DNA from: Oligella urethralis DSM 7531
GTDB taxonomy: Bacteria; Pseudomonadota; Gammaproteobacteria; Burkholderiales; Burkholderiaceae_B
Assembly: GCF_000372065.1 (NCBI RefSeq)
Contig: NZ_AQVB01000007.1
Coordinates: 1-64,000 of the forward strand
Direction: 5' to 3'
DNA length: 64,000 bases
Shown here: in pieces, positions 33,976 through 43,719 of the stretch
Numbering within the stretch: position 1 is the first letter of the stretch
Layout: every line of letters starts with the position of its first letter
Position numbers and translations under genes: made by a program
The notes under the pieces: generated by a model
What the model saw: the letters and a program-made list of their open reading frames with translations, nothing else
Told to the model about the DNA's origin: nothing
Databases searched by the model: none

Positions 33976-35004
33976 CTAATCCGCAAGCGAACGATGCTGA
34001 GCAGATTCCGCCACGGCTTGCAAGCTTGCAATCGGCATAGCACCTAGCGCAGTAAGCCAATAATCGCCTACCCGTCTGCTGTAAATATTGACCGGTCCTT
34101 CAACCATATCGGATTGTCCGTATTGCGCCTGATCCTCTGGCGTCAGCTCTTGAATAAATAAGGAAAAGGAGGAAAGACCGTCTGAAAGAGTTAGTTGACG
34201 AACCTCCTTATTGGTTCCCATCAATAATTTAAAACTAGTCACTTGATGAAACCCGCTAGGAAAACTAAATTCCCAACCCTCAGCCGCCAAGTCGACCTCA
34301 TCGCTACGTGGCTTAAGATGCTCCCAATTCACATAGTCATGCGCTGTATGAATTGCCTCAGGATCGATTTGCTCGTCAAAATGCACTTGCGTAAAGAGGG
34401 CCTGACTAATCACTTGCTGCTTGGCATTCACCGTTTCGATTTGTAGCAATAAGCGCTTAAGCGGTTCAACACAAAGCCTAAAACCGTAGCGACTGTCATC
34501 GCGTGGTTCTAAAAGAATTTTTTTACATTGAATCCCAGCCACTCGACCCGGCGCCTTTAATTCATGCGCAAAGTAATAATTAGCAATACCGTCGGCCTTG
34601 CTCAGTAAAAGACCGGGAAACTCATGCTCCCGAATCGGCATACTAATCACAATCTGTTGCTCAGGGACTAATTGGATTTGCTGATCGTCGGTACGCAAAA
34701 TCTCAATCGGACTAGCATCCATGGAGTAGATGCGACGCAATAAATGATGGTTGTTGTAGAGGTTGGTAATGGCCGAGGTCACTAACTGCTGATTCGCCCA
34801 ATGCGATACAAAAACACCCTGATAATTTACCTGAGCGGAAGCCAATTGAATCTGCGTCAGTAATTGCTCTAGATTTAACTCCTCCACTGCCTGTCCCACT
34901 TGACTATCTGCAGCCACTGATGACGGTGCCGCCTGCGCACTCAAGGTTGAGCCTAAACACAGTGCTAACAGCAGGGCTTGGGCGTGATGTATCCACTTAA
35001 TCAT
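33976..35004 (-). CDS. mucB: Sigma-E regulatory protein MucB/RseB
   Basis: The product is a 342-residue periplasmic protein that binds the anti-sigma factor MucA/RseA and senses mislocalised lipopolysaccharide, protecting MucA from cleavage. A signal peptide (hydrophobic about 9-25, ending AQAA) precedes a LolA-like domain (about 45-215: YQGVFVSHWANQQLVTS, RIYSMDASPIEILR) and a smaller C-terminal domain (about 235-335: GWEFSFPSGFHQVTSFKLL). Its ATG overlaps the mucA stop by 4 bases, implying translational coupling. Identification rests on domain pattern plus position. Confidence 0.93.
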   Translation of the reverse strand: MIKWIHHAQALLLALCLGSTLSAQAAPSSVAADSQVGQAVEELNLEQLLTQIQLASAQVNYQGVFVSHWANQQLVTSAITNLYNNHHLLRRIYSMDASPIEILRTDDQQIQLVPEQQIVISMPIREHEFPGLLLSKADGIANYYFAHELKAPGRVAGIQCKKILLEPRDDSRYGFRLCVEPLKRLLLQIETVNAKQQVISQALFTQVHFDEQIDPEAIHTAHDYVNWEHLKPRSDEVDLAAEGWEFSFPSGFHQVTSFKLLMGTNKEVRQLTLSDGLSSFSLFIQELTPEDQAQYGQSDMVEGPVNIYSRRVGDYWLTALGAMPIASLQAVAESAQHRSLAD

Positions 35005-35777
35005 TGAGCAAAACCTGCGCCTTGGTAATTTACCTGCATAAATGGCGTTTGTGCCGACATATCACGGTGTGAACGTAAATACTCGGGATAGGTGCGACGA
35101 TACTCCTCGCTGGCCGCGCGAGCAGAGGAAACAGCTGCCGACGCACTATGCACAACCGTCGGTGCCGCACGGAAGCTACGCACTGGACTAAGCTCGCCAT
35201 GATCGGTAGTGGCTGTGAGCACTGGCTCTCTGGTCGTGTGTAAGGTGCTCGCTGGGGTCGTAGGCGCTACTGGGGCACTAGACACTAAGGCTGGTGCCGT
35301 CAACTCCGCACCCGATTGAATCTCCGCCGACTGAAAAACACTATAGGTCATCACGGTCGCAATCGCAGCTGCCACCCCACCGGCCACAAAGGCTAAACGC
35401 GCTTTGGGCTTGGCTGGTAGTTGGTGAATACTCGCCGTAGTCGCAGACTGAACGGGGAGCTTTGCATAGCCACCATCGGTACCGGTCGCCGGCAGCGCAT
35501 CCTCCCAGCTTGACGCCTCAGCCACATGCGCAGGCTCAGCAGCCAAGGCCTCTGCCAAGCGCATTGAAAAGCGCTCGGAGCTACGAATCGCCAGACTGCC
35601 ATCGCGCATCACATCACTAATCAGATGATAGCGCTTAAGCTCAGCATAGTGACTATCATCCATACCATCTAGCAATGCGCTCAGCTCGGCATCGCTTAAT
35701 TCACCATCTAAAAAAGCACTCAGACGCTCGGCTTGATCGAGGTGCTTAGCAGCTGATAAATCTATCGTAGTACTCAT
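35001..35777 (-). CDS. mucA: Anti-sigma-E factor MucA/RseA
   Basis: The product is 258 residues, a single-pass inner membrane protein that holds RpoE inactive until regulated proteolysis. The cytoplasmic N-terminal anti-sigma domain (about 10-75) contains ERLSAFLDGELSDAELSALLD, and the membrane helix lies at about 127-146 (LAFVAGGVAAAIATVMTYSVF region, in short form LAFVAGGVAAAIATV). A Pro/Thr/Ala-rich periplasmic part follows. It sits 26 bases downstream of rpoE and overlaps mucB. The periplasmic linker is longer and more low-complexity than in E. coli RseA. Confidence 0.93.
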   Translation of the reverse strand: MSTTIDLSAAKHLDQAERLSAFLDGELSDAELSALLDGMDDSHYAELKRYHLISDVMRDGSLAIRSSERFSMRLAEALAAEPAHVAEASSWEDALPATGTDGGYAKLPVQSATTASIHQLPAKPKARLAFVAGGVAAAIATVMTYSVFQSAEIQSGAELTAPALVSSAPVAPTTPASTLHTTREPVLTATTDHGELSPVRSFRAAPTVVHSASAAVSSARAASEEYRRTYPEYLRSHRDMSAQTPFMQVNYQGAGFAQ

Positions 35778-35803
35778 TTACAAGACATCCTTTTGGTGGG
35801 TAG

Positions 35804-36409
35804 CTACCACGGCCTACCATCACCATCGCTACCCAATAACGACTTGAGACGCTCTGAAATCGCCTCACGTGCCCTGAAAATACGCGAGCGGACGGTGCCG
35901 ACAGGACAGTCCATCACACCCGCAATTTCTTCATAGCTTAAGCCCTCAAGCTCTCGCAACACAATCGCTTGGCGCAATTGCTCGGGCAAGTCATCAAGTG
36001 CTGCCTGCAAAGCCTCTAAAATCTCGCGATTGTGCATATGTGTTTCAGGGGTTTCTCCATCTGTTAGATTATCTAACAAAGAAAAAGTTTCACCATCCTG
36101 ACTCTCCAGTTGATCTGAGACAAACAGCTGATTTTGTTTACTGGAAAGATGATTTCTGGCGGTGTTAACCGCAATCCGATAGAGCCAAGTATAAAAGGCG
36201 CTCTCATTGCGAAACTTAGGCAAGGCACGATATGCCTTCAGGAAGGTTTCCTGTGCCACGTCCTCAACATCACTTTGATTGTATAAAATGCGCCCCAGCA
36301 GCCGCAAAATGCGTCGCTGATACTTACTCACTAACAGCTCAAAAGCCCGTTTTTCACCGGCTTGAGCTCTTTTTACAAGGGCTGCGTCTAATTCCCGCTC
36401 TGTACTCAT
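35804..36409 (-). CDS. rpoE: RNA polymerase sigma-E factor (RpoE/AlgU)
   Basis: The product is a 201-residue extracytoplasmic-function sigma factor directing envelope-stress genes. Region 2 (about 22-90: LVSKYQRRILRLLGRILYNQ, DVEDVAQETFLKAYRAL, FYTWLYRIAVNTARNHL) and region 4 (about 130-185: LPEQLRQAIVLRELEGLSYE, VMDCPVGTVRSRIFRARE) are complete. The start ATG (36409) overlaps the stop of the upstream membrane gene (ATGA), with AGGAG eight bases upstream. The gene order rpoE-mucA-mucB-mucD is the classic sigma-E cluster. I did not find a convincing sigma-E promoter immediately upstream. Confidence 0.95.
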   Translation of the reverse strand: MSTERELDAALVKRAQAGEKRAFELLVSKYQRRILRLLGRILYNQSDVEDVAQETFLKAYRALPKFRNESAFYTWLYRIAVNTARNHLSSKQNQLFVSDQLESQDGETFSLLDNLTDGETPETHMHNREILEALQAALDDLPEQLRQAIVLRELEGLSYEEIAGVMDCPVGTVRSRIFRAREAISERLKSLLGSDGDGRPW

Positions 36410-36846
36410 GCCATTATCTCCTGAGACCAATTATGACATAAGGCATTAAAGCGACGCTTCTCTTGCGCTTTTAAGGCATGTAAGCAAATGATTAATTGAT
36501 GGCGCTTGCCGTCCTCTGCCTGCAGCAATAAATAACACCAAAACAAGACATAACGCACGGCGATCGGCTTGCAACGAATCGCAGCCGCTCGGGTACCCTC
36601 ACGACGAGAATCATAGGGATAATAGCGACACTCACCCTCCGGACTCAGGGACAGTCCCCAAGTCCTTTGGGAGGAAGCATGTTTTAAAAAAACAAATAAG
36701 AGTGACGCAATCAAGCAGGCAGTAATAAAGTCGAAAAAAAGTAACAAAGTGAGCCAGATTAAGCCGGCCTTAAAAAAAATCGCATAAGCGCTCGGCTTAA
36801 TCTCTAAACTCTGATACCAAACTCGGTTTAAAACTGGCGAGGACAT
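36406..36846 (-). CDS. YgfX-like small membrane protein between fabF and rpoE
   Basis: The product has 146 residues. Two hydrophobic segments (about 22-40 and 42-58: AGLIWLTLLLFFDFITACLI and ASLLFVFLKHA) form a hairpin near the N-terminus, followed by a soluble C-terminal part (LSLSPEGECRYYPYDSRREG, LLLQAEDGKRHQLIICLHAL). This is the layout of YgfX/CptA-like proteins, and betaproteobacteria commonly place such a gene before rpoE. Overlap of its stop with the rpoE start suggests coupled translation. Function unconfirmed. E. coli CptA affects cell division as a toxin, but no antitoxin partner is visible here. Confidence 0.7.
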   Translation of the reverse strand: MSSPVLNRVWYQSLEIKPSAYAIFFKAGLIWLTLLLFFDFITACLIASLLFVFLKHASSQRTWGLSLSPEGECRYYPYDSRREGTRAAAIRCKPIAVRYVLFWCYLLLQAEDGKRHQLIICLHALKAQEKRRFNALCHNWSQEIMA

Positions 36847-36855
36847 GCAATAACA

Positions 36856-38085
36856 CTAGACTTTCTTAACAACCATTGAGCCGTTAGTGCCACCAAAGCC
36901 AAAGGAGTTAGATAGCGCATACTCAATCGCTACGTCACGCGCTTCATTGGCACAATAGTCTAGATCACACTCAGGATCTTGGTTGATAAGATTGATGGTT
37001 GGTGGCGATTTCTGATGATAAACCGCTAGGGTCGCAAACACGCCCTCAATACCACCAGCCGCACCTAATAAGTGCCCTGTCATTGATTTGGTGGAGTTAA
37101 CCACAACCTTGTGCGCATGCTCACCTAAAGCCAGCTTTAAGGCTTTGGTCTCATTAACATCACCCAGTGGTGTGGAGGTACCATGCGCATTCACATAGTT
37201 AATCTGATCAGCATTAATGCCGGCATTTCTCAAGGCATTGACCATACCACGGCGAGGACCGTCTTCATTTGGTGCAGTGATATGATGCGCATCGGAACTC
37301 ATACCGTAACCGACTAACTCACCGTAAATCTTGGCACCACGCTTTTTGGCATGCTCATACTCTTCGAGTACCATCACGCCAGCACCCTCACCCAAGACGA
37401 AACCGTCACGGTCAACGTCCCAAGGGCGCGAAGCGGCCGTCGGATCATCATTGCGCGTAGACAGTGCACGCATCGCCGCAAAACCACCGATACCTAAAGG
37501 AGATACCGTAGATTCAGCGCCGCCAGCAATCATAATATCGGCATCACCATACTCGATCAAACGACCAGCATCACCAATCGAATGAAGGCCAGTAGTACAC
37601 GCAGATACCACCGCATAGCTCGGCCCCTTTAGACCTAGCATAATGGTCAGGTGGCCTGAAATTAAGTTAATCAATGAGGCTGGCACAAAGAAAGGATTAA
37701 TACGGCGCGGCCCCTTATCAAGGTAGGCCGTTTGTGTTTCCTCAATCCGAGGTAAACCACCAATACCGGAGCTCACGATCACGCCAGCACGCTCAGGGTT
37801 AATCTGATTAATATCTAAACCAGAGTCCTGCCACGCATCCAGGCTGGCAGCAATACCGTAATGGATAAAGGTATCCATCTGCTTGGCTTCTCTAGCGCCA
37901 ATGTACTTAGTGACGTCAAAGTCCTTGACCTCACCTGCAATCTGAGAGTTGAATTCACTCGCATCAAAACGGGTAATCGGGCCAATACCTGAGCGGCCAT
38001 TGACCAAATTATCCCATGCGGAATCAATGGTATTTCCAACAGGTGACACAATGCCCAAGCCTGTTATGACGACTCGTCTTCTCAC
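36856..38085 (-). CDS. fabF: 3-oxoacyl-ACP synthase II
   Basis: The product is a 409-residue cytoplasmic elongating condensing enzyme of fatty acid synthesis. The catalytic triad is visible: Cys in [14 protein letters not shown] (about 163), His in [11 protein letters not shown] (about 300) and His in [12 protein letters not shown] (about 337). The C-terminal [13 protein letters not shown] is standard. It lies downstream of acpP but separated by a branched terminator, and 9 bases before the YgfX-like gene. Confidence 0.97.
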   Translation of the reverse strand: MRRRVVITGLGIVSPVGNTIDSAWDNLVNGRSGIGPITRFDASEFNSQIAGEVKDFDVTKYIGAREAKQMDTFIHYGIAASLDAWQDSGLDINQINPERAGVIVSSGIGGLPRIEETQTAYLDKGPRRINPFFVPASLINLISGHLTIMLGLKGPSYAVVSACTTGLHSIGDAGRLIEYGDADIMIAGGAESTVSPLGIGGFAAMRALSTRNDDPTAASRPWDVDRDGFVLGEGAGVMVLEEYEHAKKRGAKIYGELVGYGMSSDAHHITAPNEDGPRRGMVNALRNAGINADQINYVNAHGTSTPLGDVNETKALKLALGEHAHKVVVNSTKSMTGHLLGAAGGIEGVFATLAVYHQKSPPTINLINQDPECDLDYCANEARDVAIEYALSNSFGFGGTNGSMVVKKV

Positions 38086-38130
38086 AGAACACTCCTTAAT
38101 GAGTTGTTAGTTTTTGTTCTAAAAAATGAC

Positions 38131-38195
38131 AAAAAAACCGCCTAAGCCTGCTAGTTGTGCCAGCGTGACTGCGCACAAAAGACGGTCTAGGCGGT
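38131..38195 (-). terminator. Branched hairpin terminator between acpP and fabF
   Basis: Outer stem ACCGCCTA/TAGGCGGT (38137-38144 with 38188-38195) encloses an inner stem TTGTGC/GCACAA (38155-38160 with 38173-38178). On the minus strand seven T follow. It probably ends the abundant acpP message with partial readthrough into fabF. Confidence 0.75.
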
Positions 38196-38217
38196 AATAC
38201 GAAAATCACCCAAGCGA

Positions 38218-38457
38218 TTACTTCTTGTTAGCAGTGATGAAATCAATTGCTTGTTGAACGGTCGTGATTTTCTCTGCTTCTTCGTCAGGGATTTCGGTTT
38301 CGAACTCGTCTTCTAAGCACATCACTAACTCAACCATATCAAGCGAGTCAGCGCCTAAGTCGTCTAGGAAAGAAGACTCATTTTTTACCTCAGACTCGTC
38401 CTTAATTGCTAATTGTTCAGCAATAATGCTCTTGACGCGTTGTTCGATGCTATCCAT
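38218..38457 (-). CDS. acpP: Acyl carrier protein
   Basis: The product is a 79-residue acidic protein carrying acyl chains on 4'-phosphopantetheine attached to the Ser of [15 protein letters not shown] (about residue 37). I set the start at the ATG of [15 protein letters not shown] (38457), with GGAGATATAC upstream, and not at the upstream TTG. It has its own promoter region and its own terminator, as expected for one of the most abundant proteins. Confidence 0.98.
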   Translation of the reverse strand: MDSIEQRVKSIIAEQLAIKDESEVKNESSFLDDLGADSLDMVELVMCLEDEFETEIPDEEAEKITTVQQAIDFITANKK

Positions 38458-38549
38458 GTATATCTCCAAAAAGGGACATGCCCTTAATAATTAAAAACTA
38501 ATGGTCAAAAATATGACCCATCGTGTGATTAATCGTTTTGAACTACTCA

Positions 38550-38578
38550 AGTCTAAGCAAAAAGCAGGCCTAGTTCAA
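38550..38578 (-). promoter_or_regulatory. Candidate acpP promoter
   Basis: On the minus strand TTGAAC (38573-38578) and TAGACT (38550-38555) are separated by 17 bases, about 90 bases before the acpP start. The 326-base fabG-acpP gap is otherwise empty of genes, apart from a short GCAGT/ACTGC hairpin with a T-run after fabG (38759-38781). Confidence 0.45.
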
Positions 38579-38783
38579 GTAGATAAAACACCCAAAAATT
38601 GCAATGCGCTGTGTTTAAAACTGCATTTTAGACAAAAACACTGCAATGTTCATTAAATAAGTCGCTTAAGACAATAATTTTCCTGTATTGCGACTCTTTT
38701 TACGACAGATCCACCTAATTTAGCTACTCAATTGAGTGCAAATAAGCAGACCCTGACTAAAAACTGCTACTGCCATGCAGTGA

Positions 38784-39527
38784 TTACTGCATAAACATAC
38801 CGCCATTCACATGTAAGGTGGTGCCCGTAATATAAGCAGCTTGCGGGCTAGCTAAAAACACCACCGCATTAGCCACGTCCTCAGGCTGACCAAAACGCGA
38901 TAAAGGAATACGTGATAATAGTGCCTCAGTCGCTTCCTCGCCTAATGAACGTGTCATATCGGTATCAATAAAGCCGGGCGCCACGCAGTTAACGGTGATA
39001 TTACGACTACCCAATTCACTAGCTAAGCTACGGCTCATACCGGCAACCGCTGCTTTAGCGGCGGTGTAGTTAGCTTGACCGGGATTACCTACAGAGGCAA
39101 TTACTGAAGTCAAATTAATAATCCGACCCTCACGCGCCTTCATCATCGCACGCATCACACCACGACTTAAACGGAAGACAGCGTTAAGATTGGTCTGAAT
39201 CACTTCCAACCAATCCTCGTCCTTCATGCGCATTGCAAGACCATCGCGCGTGATACCCGCGTTATTTACCAGAATATGCGGACCACCCTCTTTGGCCAGC
39301 TCTGCCAAGAGCGCATCACACGCCGCATCATCGGTGACATTTAACACCACACCGCGCCCGCCGAACGCCTCTAATTCCTTGGTGATGCCCTCAGCGCCTT
39401 GTTCGCTAGTGGCTGTACCCACCACCACGGCACCTTGCTCAGCTAATGCCTTGGCAATCGCCTTACCAATTCCTCTAGAGGCACCAGTAACGAGAGCAAT
39501 TTTATCCTTTAAAACTTTTTCCGACAT
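38784..39527 (-). CDS. fabG: 3-oxoacyl-ACP reductase
   Basis: The product is a 247-residue NADPH-dependent short-chain dehydrogenase reducing 3-oxoacyl-ACP in fatty acid elongation. The cofactor loop is VTGASRGIGKAIAKAL (about 14-29), with NNAGITRDGLAMRMKDEDW in the middle. The catalytic Ser and the YTAAK motif (about 153-157) follow, then CVAPGFIDTDMTRSLGEEA. It lies about 50 bases downstream of fabD in the fab cluster. A small hairpin with a T-run directly after its stop may reduce readthrough into acpP. Confidence 0.97.
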   Translation of the reverse strand: MSEKVLKDKIALVTGASRGIGKAIAKALAEQGAVVVGTATSEQGAEGITKELEAFGGRGVVLNVTDDAACDALLAELAKEGGPHILVNNAGITRDGLAMRMKDEDWLEVIQTNLNAVFRLSRGVMRAMMKAREGRIINLTSVIASVGNPGQANYTAAKAAVAGMSRSLASELGSRNITVNCVAPGFIDTDMTRSLGEEATEALLSRIPLSRFGQPEDVANAVVFLASPQAAYITGTTLHVNGGMFMQ

Positions 39528-39576
39528 CTGTTTTTACCCTAAAAAAAGCGCTTATAAAAGCAATGATAAGAGGCGA

Positions 39577-40530
39577 TTAGGCGTGATTTGCCTGACCCTT
39601 TAAAGCCGCCAAAGTCGCTTCTAAAGAAGCAGGATCGTTAATACTTAAGACCTGTAACTCAGGTTCGATACGCTTAATCAAACCGCTTAAGACCTTGCCT
39701 GGACCACATTCGACCACATGCGTTACGCCCATCGCCTTCATCGCCTGAATGGTCTCAACCCAACGCACTGGGTGCCAGGCTTGACGCACTAAGGCATCCA
39801 CAATATCCTCAGGCATATCGGCCGTGGCTACATCGACATTATTAATCACGGGCATGGCTGGGCGCTGCAATTCAATTGCTGCTAAGGCATCCGCCAACAC
39901 CTGCGCCGCTGGCTCTAATAAACGTGAATGGAAGGGCGCAGAAACTGGCAACGGTAGCGCACGCTTTGCGCCCGCTTCCTTGGCCAGCACGCAAACACGA
40001 TCAATAGCATCCTTGTGACCAGCAACCACTACCTGTGCCGGAGCATTGAAATTGACCGCTTCGACAAAGCTATCAGCCGTGCTAGCCTGCTCACAGACCT
40101 GTCGCACGGCATCATCATCCAAGCCTAAAATGGCCGCCATGCCGCCCTCACCCACGGGTACTGCAGATTGCATGGCATCGGCGCGAATACGCACTAAGCG
40201 CACAGCATCACTAAGCGATAAACTACCCGCCGCCGTCAATGCCGTGTACTCACCTAAACTATGGCCTGCAACCACCTCAGGTGCTGCACCACCAGCGGAT
40301 AAATAGGCCTGATACATGGCGTAGCTGGCGACCAACATAATCGGCTGCGTATTGGTGGTTAAATTTAAGGCCTCAGCCGGCCCCTCGGCCGCTAAGCGAT
40401 GTAAATCCTGGGCTAAGGCTTGACTCGCTTCATCCATCACCGCTTTAACGGCATCATTTGAAGCCCAACTGTCGAGCATGCCGACACTCTGTGAACCTTG
40501 ACCCGGAAATACAAATGCTAATTTAGTCAT
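39577..40530 (-). CDS. fabD: Malonyl-CoA:ACP transacylase
   Basis: The product has 317 residues and loads malonyl groups onto acyl carrier protein. FVFPGQGSQSVGMLD is the N-terminal signature, GHSLGEYTALTAAG holds the nucleophile Ser (about 94), and the catalytic His lies in VSAPFHSRLL (about 203). VVECGPGKVLSGLIKR is the family C-terminal block. It is in the fabH-fabD-fabG order on the minus strand. Confidence 0.97.
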   Translation of the reverse strand: MTKLAFVFPGQGSQSVGMLDSWASNDAVKAVMDEASQALAQDLHRLAAEGPAEALNLTTNTQPIMLVASYAMYQAYLSAGGAAPEVVAGHSLGEYTALTAAGSLSLSDAVRLVRIRADAMQSAVPVGEGGMAAILGLDDDAVRQVCEQASTADSFVEAVNFNAPAQVVVAGHKDAIDRVCVLAKEAGAKRALPLPVSAPFHSRLLEPAAQVLADALAAIELQRPAMPVINNVDVATADMPEDIVDALVRQAWHPVRWVETIQAMKAMGVTHVVECGPGKVLSGLIKRIEPELQVLSINDPASLEATLAALKGQANHA

Positions 40531-40577
40531 ATAACACCACCCTAATTAATCACTGAAATCGAATACACTGAGGGATA

Positions 40578-41558
40578 CTAGGCTCTCAACAACACAGAAC
40601 CCCATGTAAAGCCGCCACCTACGCCCTGCAATAAAACCAACTGACCGGGCTGGATGCGACCGTCACGACAAGCCTCATCAAAGGCTAAAGGCACGCTAGC
40701 GGCCGATGTATTGGCGTGCTTATCCACCGTCACCACCACCCGCTCGGCTGGTAGGCTGAGCTTGCGCCCCAAGGCATTAATAATGCGAAGATTTGCCTGA
40801 TGCGGCACAAACCACTCAATCTCCTCGTGACTGATGCCGGCCTTATCGCACACATCCAGTGCTGAACGCTCCAACAAACTCACGGCCTTTTTAAAGACCG
40901 CCTGACCGTCCATACGCATAAAAGGATCACCCACCACCGCACCACGTGAAATACGGCCCGGTACATGCAAGATAGACTCAAAGGCCCCATCCGCATTTAA
41001 CTGCGTCGCCAAAATACCCGGCTCCTCAGACGCCTCTAAAATAATCGCGCCCGCACCATCACCAAAGAGTACGCAGGTACCACGATCCTGCCAGTCTAAC
41101 AGGCGGGTAAATGTCTCCGCACCAATGACTAAGGCTCGCTTGGCATTGCCACTGCGAATCATACTATCCGCCATCGTCACCGCATAGACAAAACCACTGC
41201 ATACCGCCTGCACATCAAATGCCATGGCGTGATTAGTGATGCCGAGCTTAGCCTGTACGATACATGCGGTACTCGGAAAAATCATATCCGGGGTGGTGGT
41301 GGCGAGAATAATTAAATCAATGTCATTTGCGTCTAGCGCTGCTGATGTGAGGGCATTTTTGGCTGCTTCAAGCGCCAAGTCACTGGTCTGCACTGAGGCA
41401 TCGGCGATATGCCGCTGACGAATACCGGTACGAGACTGAATCCACTCATCCGAAGTCTCCACACCCTGCGCTGCTAATTGCTTAGCAAGCTCGTCATTGC
41501 TAATGGCTGACTTCGGTAAGGCACTACCGTGACCAATAATTTTGGCGTATTGATGCAC
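40578..41558 (-). CDS. fabH: 3-oxoacyl-ACP synthase III
   Basis: The product is a 326-residue initiating condensing enzyme joining acetyl-CoA and malonyl-ACP. The catalytic Cys is in [13 protein letters not shown] (about 114), the His in [12 protein letters not shown] (about 250) and the Asn in [15 protein letters not shown] (about 280). I chose the GTG start at 41558 ([15 protein letters not shown]), which has AGGAG six bases upstream. A longer TTG-initiated frame exists but lacks homology and a ribosome site. It is 38 bases downstream of plsX. Confidence 0.96.
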   Translation of the reverse strand: MHQYAKIIGHGSALPKSAISNDELAKQLAAQGVETSDEWIQSRTGIRQRHIADASVQTSDLALEAAKNALTSAALDANDIDLIILATTTPDMIFPSTACIVQAKLGITNHAMAFDVQAVCSGFVYAVTMADSMIRSGNAKRALVIGAETFTRLLDWQDRGTCVLFGDGAGAIILEASEEPGILATQLNADGAFESILHVPGRISRGAVVGDPFMRMDGQAVFKKAVSLLERSALDVCDKAGISHEEIEWFVPHQANLRIINALGRKLSLPAERVVVTVDKHANTSAASVPLAFDEACRDGRIQPGQLVLLQGVGGGFTWGSVLLRA

Positions 41559-41596
41559 TATGGACTCCTCTATATGGCGGAACAACTCAGAAAAAA

Positions 41597-42676
41597 CTAA
41601 GGCTGCGACGGGCTAGACTCGACATCTGCTACCACAGCTGAAGCATGCGCTTGCTCATTCTGTGATTTTATAGCATTACTTCGCTCTACGCTATGGATAA
41701 TTTTACTTAAGAGATTACTCGCCACCGCCCCTCGGGCACGTTCCACGGCACAAGCAAAAGCCAGTTCATCAGCAGAACCGTGGCTTTTAAAAACTACACC
41801 CCGCAAACCGAGCAGAGCGGCGCCATTATAACGACGATTATCTAGCCGTTGACGCAATCTTTTAAAGACCGGCATTGACAATAGCGCTGCAAAGCGACTA
41901 AAGGGATTGCGCTTAAACTCTAATTTAATCTGCCCTAAGATCATCTTGGCCGTGCCCTCAATCGCTTTAAGCACTGAGTTACCCACAAAGCCATCGCACA
42001 CAATCACATCGGTCGTGCCCTTGAAGATATCATCACCCTCGACATTACCGTAGAAATTCAAATGACTGCTTTTTAGCAGCTGAGCGGCTTGCTTAACCTG
42101 ATCGTTACCCTTAATATCCTCTTGACCAATATTGAGGATACCCACCGTGGGCGCGTCAATATGATCAATGGCTTGCACCAAGGCAGAGCCCATGATGCCA
42201 AACTCAAGTAAATGCTCAGCACTACAATCGACATTGGCGCCCAAATCAAGCACCGTGGTGCCGCCGCCCTTGACATTCGGCAAGGCCGTAGCAATGGCTG
42301 GACGATCAATCCCGGGAAGCATTTTAAGAATAAAGCGCGACAGCGCCATCAAGGCACCTGTGTTGCCTGAAGAGACACACGCATCGGCACGACCATCCTT
42401 AACACAGGTGATGGCGACACGCATGGAAGAATCCTTTTTGCGGCGCAAAGCCACCTCAACTGGATCGTCCATAGTGACAACCTCAGCTGCAGAAACTATC
42501 TCAAATTGAGACCGATTAGCAGGCTTTGCCCGCTCCAATGCAGCCTCAATCTGATCGACCAAACCTACTAATAAAAAATGCGTATCTGGATAGCGATTGG
42601 CTACCTGCACTGTACCAGGAATGGTAACCGCAAGGCCCTCATCGCCACCCATACAATCAATAGCAATTTTGATCAC
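41597..42676 (-). CDS. plsX: Phosphate acyltransferase PlsX
   Basis: The product has 359 residues and converts acyl-ACP to acyl phosphate for phospholipid synthesis at the membrane surface. The N-terminus [20 protein letters not shown] is diagnostic. [12 protein letters not shown] and [20 protein letters not shown] are family motifs, and [16 protein letters not shown] closes the domain. It follows rpmF, the conserved rpmF-plsX-fabH order. Confidence 0.97.
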   Translation of the reverse strand: MIKIAIDCMGGDEGLAVTIPGTVQVANRYPDTHFLLVGLVDQIEAALERAKPANRSQFEIVSAAEVVTMDDPVEVALRRKKDSSMRVAITCVKDGRADACVSSGNTGALMALSRFILKMLPGIDRPAIATALPNVKGGGTTVLDLGANVDCSAEHLLEFGIMGSALVQAIDHIDAPTVGILNIGQEDIKGNDQVKQAAQLLKSSHLNFYGNVEGDDIFKGTTDVIVCDGFVGNSVLKAIEGTAKMILGQIKLEFKRNPFSRFAALLSMPVFKRLRQRLDNRRYNGAALLGLRGVVFKSHGSADELAFACAVERARGAVASNLLSKIIHSVERSNAIKSQNEQAHASAVVADVESSPSQP

Positions 42677-42783
42677 GACAATATGAATTAATTAATTTTA
42701 AAAGTCGCCCTTGCGCTATGAGATTATAGGCACAGTAAACATAAGCGCCGTACATGCCTCCATAAGCACGGGTGAACTATTAA

Positions 42784-42966
42784 TTACTCGTCGCTTTTAG
42801 ATTTGATCACCTGACGACCACGGTAAAAACCGTTAGGGCTGATATGGTGACGTAAATGTAACTCACCCGTTGTTGCTTCAATCGCTACGCCCGGCTTAGT
42901 TAAACCGTCGTGAGAACGACGCATACCACGTCTTGATGGTGATTTTTTGTTTTGTTGAACAGCCAT
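42784..42966 (-). CDS. rpmF: 50S ribosomal protein L32
   Basis: The product is a 60-residue basic ribosomal protein: [20 protein letters not shown] at the start, then [20 protein letters not shown]. It lacks the paired cysteines of zinc-binding L32. It lies between yceD and plsX, as in nearly all proteobacteria. Confidence 0.98.
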   Translation of the reverse strand: MAVQQNKKSPSRRGMRRSHDGLTKPGVAIEATTGELHLRHHISPNGFYRGRQVIKSKSDE

Positions 42967-43082
42967 GATGACTCCAAATACAAATAATTACTTGCTCTAC
43001 ACTCAGAACAATATAAAAAATTAAAACAAATAATAAAGCTTAACAGTACGCTCTAGCGGACAACGATCCCAGATCCTAAACA

Positions 43083-43649
43083 CTAGCTATTTTTTAAGTT
43101 CTTCAGAACCGCAAAAGGCGATTCCTCTGCTGGTGTTGCGTACTCGTCTAGTAAAGCCTGCCCCTCTGCACAACTCTCATGACTTGGCATAAAGGGTAAA
43201 GCTAAAATTAACTCATCCTCAACTAGCTCAAGTATATCAAGATAGGGATTGGCCACGACCTTTTCATAATCGTCTAGTACAACTTCACCCGACTCACTAA
43301 CCGCCTCAAGTTGCTGCTCCGAAGGAACGACTTCAACCGTCGCTTCAACCGTTAAAGCAAAGCGAAAAGGCTTCATACAACGCTGACAGATCACAACCGG
43401 TTCGGCTTCAATCAAAAAATGCAACAGATAGCGACCCTGAGGATATACCTCAGTCGATAACTGCTCGCCCTCCACCTGCCAGTAGACTTGGTTACGCACT
43501 AAGGACTCATCCAAGCTTTCTGTTGCTAGCTTTTGGGTTGGTAAATCTGAGCAAAAACGTCTAAAATGACTAATGTCAGCCTCACCAATCAGCGGCTTTG
43601 CGATAGGGCGCTGCTGAGCAATAAAAGTATATACATCTATTTTGCGCAT
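43083..43649 (-). CDS. yceD: DUF177 family protein (YceD)
   Basis: The product has 188 residues and belongs to the YceD/DUF177 family, linked to 23S rRNA accumulation in plants and bacteria. VICQRCMKPFRFALTVEATV carries the CxxC motif, and a typical acidic region EDELILALPFMPSHESCAEG follows. The start ATG at 43649 has AAAGG upstream. The track frame from a TTG five codons earlier is less likely. It heads the yceD-rpmF-plsX series and is divergent from maf. Confidence 0.92.
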   Translation of the reverse strand: MRKIDVYTFIAQQRPIAKPLIGEADISHFRRFCSDLPTQKLATESLDESLVRNQVYWQVEGEQLSTEVYPQGRYLLHFLIEAEPVVICQRCMKPFRFALTVEATVEVVPSEQQLEAVSESGEVVLDDYEKVVANPYLDILELVEDELILALPFMPSHESCAEGQALLDEYATPAEESPFAVLKNLKNS

Positions 43650-43719
43650 GGCCTTTACTCGCAACCACGTAAAAACATAGAATAATAACCTCTTTTACCC
43701 ATATAGGTCAATTAAAATA

